Source: Anaerolineae bacterium
GTDB taxonomy: Bacteria > Chloroflexota > Anaerolineae > Promineifilales > Promineifilaceae
DNA length: 9,926 nucleotides
NCBI GenBank assembly: GCA_028284105.1
Contig: JANQSK010000217.1
Location: 1-9,926, forward strand
Reading direction: 5' to 3'
The notes beneath the pieces are model-generated. The model saw only the letters and a program-made list of their open reading frames with translations, was not told the origin of the DNA and did not search any database. This document shows, piece by piece, positions 6,274-9,926 of this stretch; position 1 is the first letter of the stretch, and every line of letters starts with the position of its first letter. A program made the position numbers and the translations under genes.

Positions 6274-7968
6274 TTATTGATTATCAGGTAGGGCAAACAA
6301 ATCATCAATTGACGTTATCGATGAACCGCTGTTAGCACAGGTATGTTCATTGATAACATAATTTCCGTCTGAAAAGGCATCGGGGGAGACAGACTCAAAC
6401 TGTGGATTTGTGTCAGACCCAATATCAATACCCGTTGTATCCCATTGGCAGTTGTTGCTTACAGCAGGTGCTGTATTTGGAATATTGATATGACTACCCA
6501 CGAATACGCTGTTAGTAATGCTCAATTGACGGCCTTTGTAAGTAATCGCGTTATATGCTGTGTTTGGCCCATAGACGGTGACATTTGAAATGTTCCAGTT
6601 ATTAACGGAAGTTGTTGCAGAGCTGTGGGCACTAATACTATTTTCAGCCCCTTTGAGTAAAAGAACGTTGTTAATGGTTACATTATTAACATCCACATTC
6701 TTGTCACCCAAAAGAATCGTATTGGTAAATCCAGGGCCAAGCACAGAATCTTCAATCGTGATGCCACTTACAACGCCCCCATCAAAAATTTGCAGCGCAT
6801 CACTGTGGGTGCAGTAATTATAAGATTGATCAATATTTGGATGTTCACGGCCGTTATAGAACCAAGATTCACGAATGGTGAAGTTACTCACGTTGGCCCC
6901 GTTACTTTGAATTGCATCCTGACCATTGTCATGAATGATGGTGCGTTCCACGATATGGTTTGAGCCTTCTAAACGAATCCCTTTGGCATCCGAGTAATAG
7001 GTGCCACCGCTTTGCTTGATGGTGCCATTATCATAAATTTCCATGTGGCGGAAAGTGAGGTTGTCGGTGTTGGCATAGAGTCGAATGCCGTCTCCATTCA
7101 TGCCGTGAATGACAATACCACGCCATTTGGTGCCATCGATCGTAATCCAAGACACATTTTCAAATTTTGCGCCATTGGTTGTTAAGATATCTGGGTTGTA
7201 TGAGTAGCTTGTTTGACCACAGTGGGGCAATGGCGTGCTGCGACCACCAAATATGATGGCTTGGCCATTACGGCCGTTTTCACTGGCTAATTGAATGCGA
7301 ATCGGTTCTGAAGCTGTCCCGCTTGTAGTCGGCTGTAACGTTGTGCTGTACGTCATGCTGTCAGCACCGCCATCAACTAAAAGGGTGTCACCCGGTTGGA
7401 ACTGTGACCAATCAACTTGATTTAACTCATTCCAAGCTGACCCCCAAGACAGACCGTCTGTATTATTCCCCAATTTTGAAACATAGAACGCACGACCTGT
7501 GATAGGAGGTTGTGAAGGAGGTGCTGGTGGTTCTTCAGGTGGCGATGGTGGAGGAATCACAGGAACCTCAGTGGGTTCAACAGGAACAACGGTAGGCTCA
7601 ATGGGAACCACTGTCGGTTCAATTGGGGCTGCTGTTGGCTCAACTGGGATTGCCGTGGGTTCAACGGGCACCTCTGTCGGGACTGGTGGAGGGACTTCTT
7701 GACCTGGCAAGGCGATACAGGTCATTTCCATATCGGTACGGGAAATGCGATTTGTGTTGAATCGACGACCATCACAGTGCAACATCACAGATTCACCACC
7801 ACGAATAATCATGTCAGCTTCTTGGGCAAACATGATTGAGGTGAGGAAAAAGACAGCAACCGCCACAATAAGGGTTGCTAAATTGGTTGCCAGTAAGGTT
7901 TTTAGGGAATATGACGACGGCGAGGGACGCGTCGATACGGCTCGACGCTTCACAGGTTGATTTATCAT
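6274..7968 (-). CDS. Secreted right-handed beta-helix protein with proline-rich linker
   Basis: 564 residues. ATG 7968 is chosen because GGAG (7981-7978) lies nine bases upstream; the frame also has a TTG at 7983, but that would sit within this ribosome site. A basic N-terminus (VKRR, residues 6-9) precedes a signal sequence whose core is about 26-46, with probable cleavage at 'MFA-QEA' (48/49) and no lipobox. Residues 53-85 form a small module ('MIIRGGESVMLHCDGRRF...MTC', Cys65 and Cys84). Residues 92-155 are a Pro-rich linker with five 7-residue repeats. From 'AFYVSKLGNNTDGLSWGSAW' (160) the beta-helix domain is a close paralogue of the lipoprotein encoded downstream; in the block 'ITIEDSVLGPGFTNT' onward 36 of 50 positions match. 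Cysteines 250, 386, 507 and 544 keep the paralogue's spacing. Extracellular polysaccharide binding or cleavage is a reasonable guess, not a demonstrated role. Confidence 0.85.
   Translation of the reverse strand: MINQPVKRRAVSTRPSPSSYSLKTLLATNLATLIVAVAVFFLTSIMFAQEADMIIRGGESVMLHCDGRRFNTNRISRTDMEMTCIALPGQEVPPPVPTEVPVEPTAIPVEPTAAPIEPTVVPIEPTVVPVEPTEVPVIPPPSPPEEPPAPPSQPPITGRAFYVSKLGNNTDGLSWGSAWNELNQVDWSQFQPGDTLLVDGGADSMTYSTTLQPTTSGTASEPIRIQLASENGRNGQAIIFGGRSTPLPHCGQTSYSYNPDILTTNGAKFENVSWITIDGTKWRGIVIHGMNGDGIRLYANTDNLTFRHMEIYDNGTIKQSGGTYYSDAKGIRLEGSNHIVERTIIHDNGQDAIQSNGANVSNFTIRESWFYNGREHPNIDQSYNYCTHSDALQIFDGGVVSGITIEDSVLGPGFTNTILLGDKNVDVNNVTINNVLLLKGAENSISAHSSATTSVNNWNISNVTVYGPNTAYNAITYKGRQLSITNSVFVGSHINIPNTAPAVSNNCQWDTTGIDIGSDTNPQFESVSPDAFSDGNYVINEHTCANSGSSITSIDDLFALPDNQ
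7564..7668 (-). repeat. 21-bp tandem repeat encoding heptapeptide P-[VI]-E-P-T-x-x
   Basis: Five in-frame units of seven codons (residues 101-135 of the beta-helix protein): PVEPTAI, PVEPTAA, PIEPTVV, PIEPTVV, PVEPTEV. The units vary at synonymous positions, so this is an old or selected repeat rather than a fresh expansion. It forms the stiff extended linker between the small N-terminal module and the beta-helix domain. Such arrays are prone to length change between strains. Confidence 0.85.
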
Positions 7969-8089
7969 TGTATTCTGCTCCAATACATTTGTGCATCAGT
8001 CGGTCACGCTTATGAACAAACTGAAACACCGCTTCTTCTTTTGCCGTTCTTCACGAAAACGGCCGTAAATTACCAATACAGCACACAAG

Positions 8090-8109
8090 ATTCGGTCGCT
8101 CTACCGAAT
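8090..8109. promoter_or_regulatory. Inverted repeat, possible operator of the beta-helix gene
   Basis: Arms ATTCGGT (8090-8096) and ACCGAAT (8103-8109) are perfect complements separated by six bases. On the minus strand TTGACA (8114-8109), a consensus -35 hexamer, abuts and overlaps the right arm by one base. No good -10 follows at 16-18 bases (best TCTTGT at 18, three of six), so a promoter is not proven. The arrangement would suit a repressor or activator site for the leftward beta-helix gene, about 120 bases from its start. Confidence 0.35.
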
Positions 8110-8233
8110 GTCAATTATTCAACTGCTCAGAATTGTTGTGTGGTCTTTTGCCAAGAGTCTGCTCACTCTTTATGGCAAGCGTGAAGTTGAGATTACTATA
8201 GACAGTTGACTGTTATCTGGATATAGGAAAAAC

Positions 8234-8264
8234 GTCACAGAAAATTTAAAAACTCATCTATAAT
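8234..8264 (+). promoter_or_regulatory. Probable promoter of the YCII-family gene
   Basis: TATAAT at 8259-8264 is a perfect -10 hexamer. The best -35 is GTCACA (8234-8239; four of six to TTGACA) at a long 19-base spacing, so the promoter may need help from an activator or rely on the -10. Transcription would begin near 8271, giving a leader of about 80 bases ending in AAGGAG (8339-8344), seven bases before ATG 8352. Confidence 0.5.
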
Positions 8265-8351
8265 GGTGTCGATTAATGCAGTCCTCGATCGTCGTATTGA
8301 TAGAAGTCCACAATTTTATCGATTTTTTATAACCCACTAAGGAGAAAAACC

Positions 8352-8669
8352 ATGACAAATTTTGTATTGATTTATTCGGGCGGAACAATTCCTGAAAGCG
8401 AAGAAGACCAGCAGGCCGTTATGGCAGCATGGGGTGCTTGGTATGGTGCGATGGGTGATGCTATAGTTGATGGTGGCAATCCATTCAGCCAATCAAAAAG
8501 TGTCAACAGTGATGGCTCGGTAAGTGACGGCCCAGTGAGCAATCCACCTGCCACAGGGTACACTGTGATTTCAGCCGATTCACTAGATGACGCCGTTGCC
8601 AAAGTGAAAAACCACCCACATACAAAACACGGTGGTCAAGTTTCAGTGTACGAAACGTTCACCATGTAA
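8352..8669 (+). CDS. YCII-related (YciI-like) domain protein
   Basis: A 105-residue soluble protein of the dimeric alpha-beta barrel type. 'FVLIYSGG', 'VMAAWGAWYGAMGDAIVDGGNPF', 'GYTVISADSLDDAVAKVKNHPH' and 'GGQVSVYETF' follow the order seen in YCII/DGPF-type proteins: first strand, helix with W-x-x-W-Y, a 'DGG-PF' turn, then a strand, helix and conserved His-Pro. It is full length for the family. The biochemical role of most members is unknown; some sit beside ECF sigma factors, but no sigma factor is visible here. The start is secure, with TAAGGAGA seven bases upstream and a -10 box about 90 bases upstream. A hairpin follows the stop, so it is probably transcribed alone. Confidence 0.85.
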   Translation: MTNFVLIYSGGTIPESEEDQQAVMAAWGAWYGAMGDAIVDGGNPFSQSKSVNSDGSVSDGPVSNPPATGYTVISADSLDDAVAKVKNHPHTKHGGQVSVYETFTM

Positions 8670-8679
8670 TCAAAAAACA

Positions 8680-8724
8680 TGACTGCCATCTTTGATTTTC
8701 ATTCCAGAATTGGGGTGGCAGTCA
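8680..8724. terminator. Hairpin after the YCII gene, possibly a two-way terminator
   Basis: TGACTGCCA (8680-8688) and TGGCAGTCA (8716-8724) are perfect complements, extended by one U-G and one C-G pair to about 11 pairs around a loop of roughly 23 bases. It begins 11 bases after the YCII stop. Downstream on the plus strand is ATTTATCTTT, only partly U-rich; on the minus strand the hairpin is followed by TGTTTTTTG, a better U-tract. It could therefore end the YCII message and also stop leftward transcripts. The large loop is unusual for an intrinsic terminator. Confidence 0.55.
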
Positions 8725-8740
8725 CTCCATATTTATCTTT

Positions 8741-9316
8741 ATGCCAAAAAGACGCAAGCCAGAAAAACGGCCGTTTTCCCTTCCAGAAGAATACAATTTT
8801 CTCCCCCCCATTCTTAACGCCTTTTTAGCTGACGAAGCCAGCCTTACAGCCGAAGGATTTTTAAAACTCCCCAAAGAAAGACAGCAACATTATTTTGAAA
8901 TCAAACAGAAGCTGATTGAACTTCCAGTCGAATCGGCTTTAAAGCTCTCAAAGCTTTACAAGCAGTATCCCATCAAGCGATATGCAGAGACACAGAAAAT
9001 ACATCTGTTTTTTAGCCAGCTGTCCCGATGGCAAGAAGCACCAGTGCTTGATCTGTTGCCTGCTGAGCTTGTCTATTTGGTCGATCCAACAGTTCGTTTT
9101 GACTTATGGTCAGCTGATGATGTGGAATATTTTCTAAATGAAGGGGCAACTGGTGAGGATAAGCTATTTTTGCGTCAAATAGGGCATCAGCTTTTTGAGC
9201 AAGAGCATGAAAAAAAATTAGCTCAATTTTTCACAAAATACCCTGCCCATTTTTTCCATGAATCAATGCTGTTGAAAAATTTGTTAGTCGTCATTCAAGA
9301 TTCAACAAGAACATAA
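8741..9316 (+). CDS. Hypothetical protein, helical, unrecognised family
   Basis: 191 residues. I do not recognise the family. The first 11 residues are very basic (MPKRRKPEKRP); the rest is rich in Leu, Glu, Lys and Phe and looks almost wholly alpha-helical, with no signal peptide, membrane span or cysteine. Two segments, 'LTAEGFLKLPKERQQHYFEIKQKL' and 'ELVYLVDPTVRFDLWSADDVEYFLNEG', look like helix-turn-helix-type helical hairpins but match nothing I can name. The basic tail could bind nucleic acid or ribosomes. ATG 8741 is the only Met start after the in-frame TGA at 8693-8695, and no Shine-Dalgarno precedes it (CCATATTTATCTTT), so it may be translated from a short leader. It lies 71 bases after the YCII stop, beyond the hairpin, and is convergent with purB. 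Reality of the gene is supported by length and by ordinary codon and residue use. Confidence 0.65.
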   Translation: MPKRRKPEKRPFSLPEEYNFLPPILNAFLADEASLTAEGFLKLPKERQQHYFEIKQKLIELPVESALKLSKLYKQYPIKRYAETQKIHLFFSQLSRWQEAPVLDLLPAELVYLVDPTVRFDLWSADDVEYFLNEGATGEDKLFLRQIGHQLFEQEHEKKLAQFFTKYPAHFFHESMLLKNLLVVIQDSTRT

Positions 9317-9499
9317 CAACTCCTCAAACTTTAAATACTGTTTACGCGAACCAGCCTTAAACGTTGATATATTGAACACCTCGACTTCCTATATATTTAT
9401 TTTTGAAATACATAGAAAGCCAAGGTCTTAAGTAATTGTTTGTGTTTTTCTGTTGAGAGGCTTTAAATAACGATAGACTCAGATCCTTGATCCCAATGC
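9317..9499. other. Convergent intergenic region
   Basis: 183 AT-rich bases between the stops of the unknown gene and purB. I see no stable hairpin with a U-tract for either gene. The word CTTTAAATA occurs at 9329-9337 and 9461-9469 in the same orientation, too short to mean much. Confidence 0.5.
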
Positions 9500-9926
9500 T
9501 TAGTTGATGGCATCACGCACCATCTGCGCCAACTGTAAAGCACGTTCACGAGCTGTTCCAGTGTGTGCAGTGGCATCCATTAATGATTCTATTTCATTGG
9601 CAGGCACATATTGAGTGATTTCTTCATGATTTTGTAGGAGTGATGTCAATGGATTCTCTTGCCCCTCTCGGAGGGCAGCCCAAGCCTGTAAACTAGCGTC
9701 ACGGATCCATTCATGTCCATCTTGCCGACTCCCCCCTGCCCCAACAACGGCCATCAACACACGCTCCGTTGCGGCAAATGGGCCATAAATCGCCATATTT
9801 CGTGCAACGGCCGTTTCATCAATCACCATCTCAGACACTATGCGTATAGAGCGCTTGAGCAACTCATCTGTAGCGAGAAAACCTTCAGATTGAAACAACC
9901 GACGATTGGCTGAATCATCTAAGCTC
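9500..9926 (-). CDS. purB: Adenylosuccinate lyase, C-terminal part, partial
   Basis: 141 C-terminal residues, open to the right edge. Adenylosuccinate lyase splits fumarate from SAICAR in purine synthesis and from adenylosuccinate in AMP synthesis, in the cytoplasm as a homotetramer. The segment 'SLDDSANRRLFQSEGFLATDELL' ends the central helical domain, and 'VIDETAVARNMAIYGPFAATERVLMAVVGAGGSRQDGHEWIRDASLQAW' is the characteristic C-terminal (ADSL_C) domain with its R-Q-D/E-x-H-E motif. The signature lyase loop and the rest of the active site lie outside the window. It ends in TAA at 9502-9500 and faces the unknown gene at 8741-9316. One ACGGCCGT copy (9807-9814) falls in the T-A-V codons. An argininosuccinate-lyase relative is less likely given the ADSL_C motif. 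Confidence 0.85.
   Translation of the reverse strand, partial: SLDDSANRRLFQSEGFLATDELLKRSIRIVSEMVIDETAVARNMAIYGPFAATERVLMAVVGAGGSRQDGHEWIRDASLQAWAALREGQENPLTSLLQNHEEITQYVPANEIESLMDATAHTGTARERALQLAQMVRDAIN

Larger units (their letters stand above)
7969..8351. other. Divergent intergenic region between beta-helix gene and YCII gene
   Basis: About 380 bases carrying control signals for both directions. It contains one ACGGCCGT palindrome (8059-8066), the inverted repeat at 8090-8109, a short inverted repeat ACAGT-TG-ACTGT (8202-8213), a -10 box at 8259-8264 for the rightward gene, and TAAGGAGA before ATG 8352. A 75-codon rightward frame here (7957-8184) starts at the antisense of the opposing gene's start codon and has no plausible protein character, so I treat the region as non-coding. 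Confidence 0.6.
2210..9814. repeat. Dispersed 8-bp palindrome ACGGCCGT, 11 exact copies
   Basis: Copies start at 2210, 3033, 3699, 5574, 5869, 5944, 6847, 7270, 8059, 8767 and 9807. Ten lie inside genes and one (8059) between genes. Every copy extends to AACGGCCGT on at least one strand, and those at 3699, 5944, 8767 and 9807 are the full 10-base palindrome AACGGCCGTT. Codons differ by frame: GGC-CGT (Gly-Arg) at 2210, 3033, 5574, 6847 and 7270; CGG-CCG (Arg-Pro) at 3699 and 8767; ACG-GCC-GTT (Thr-Ala-Val) at 5869, 5944 and 9807. Two further CGGCCG cores with other flanks occur at 175 and 4422. The entry spans the first to last copy; the motif itself is only the listed sites. Confidence 0.9.

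Noticed and set aside
7499..7702. Glycine-rich rightward frame with T-V-G-S repeats
   Set aside because: Antisense of the heptapeptide-repeat linker; no independent start signal.
7969..7983. TTG 7983 as start of the larger beta-helix protein
   Set aside because: TTG overlaps the GGAG ribosome site that serves ATG 7968.
7957..8184. 75-codon rightward frame in the divergent gap
   Set aside because: Begins over the opposing gene's start, no ribosome site, no domain; the region carries regulatory features.
8680..8724. Inverted repeats as ends of a miniature mobile element
   Set aside because: Only 45 bases long, no flanking target duplication, and placed directly after a stop codon, which fits a terminator better.

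Overview
The window reads as bacterial chromosome with moderate G+C (mid-40s percent by eye) and long AT-rich gaps. Extracytoplasmic proteins with Pro/Thr- and Pro/Val/Glu-rich linkers, right-handed beta-helix domains and a short 'GGESVMLHC'-type module next to a Sec signal suggest a Chloroflexota bacterium of the Anaerolineae kind. This placement is inferred from protein style only. No rRNA, tRNA, CRISPR array, transposase or phage gene was seen.

Layout. (1) 1-1237, minus: an exported protein with an SdrD-B/Cna-B-like module and a CAP (SCP/YkwD) domain, cut by the left edge. (2) 1238-1830: an AT-rich divergent gap with a strong palindrome. (3) 1831-4564, plus: a tight three-gene unit of a polysaccharide deacetylase (NodB/CE4) and two GT2 glycosyltransferases, evidently for a surface or exported glycan. 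(4) 4587-7968, minus: two paralogous secreted beta-helix proteins, one a lipoprotein and one with an ordinary signal peptide, convergent with the glycan unit and separated by a gap holding a 35-nt interrupted palindrome. (5) 7969-8351: a divergent regulatory gap with a clear -10 box. (6) 8352-8669, plus: a small YCII-family protein, followed by a hairpin. (7) 8741-9316, plus: an unrecognised helical protein without a Shine-Dalgarno. (8) 9500-9926, minus: the C-terminal part of adenylosuccinate lyase (purB), cut by the right edge.

Functional reading. The left two thirds is devoted to the cell exterior: glycan synthesis by the deacetylase and GTs, and exported proteins that could bind or process polysaccharide (beta-helix pair) or act at the surface (CAP protein). 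The right third is ordinary housekeeping plus small unknowns. No complete novel defence or mobile system is visible.

The most striking signal is not a gene. The perfect palindrome ACGGCCGT occurs 11 times from 2210 to 9814, where about 0.1 copy is expected by chance. It occurs in several genes, on both coding strands and in different reading frames (encoding G-R, R-P or T-A-V), so it is selected or generated as DNA, much like HIP1 of cyanobacteria.
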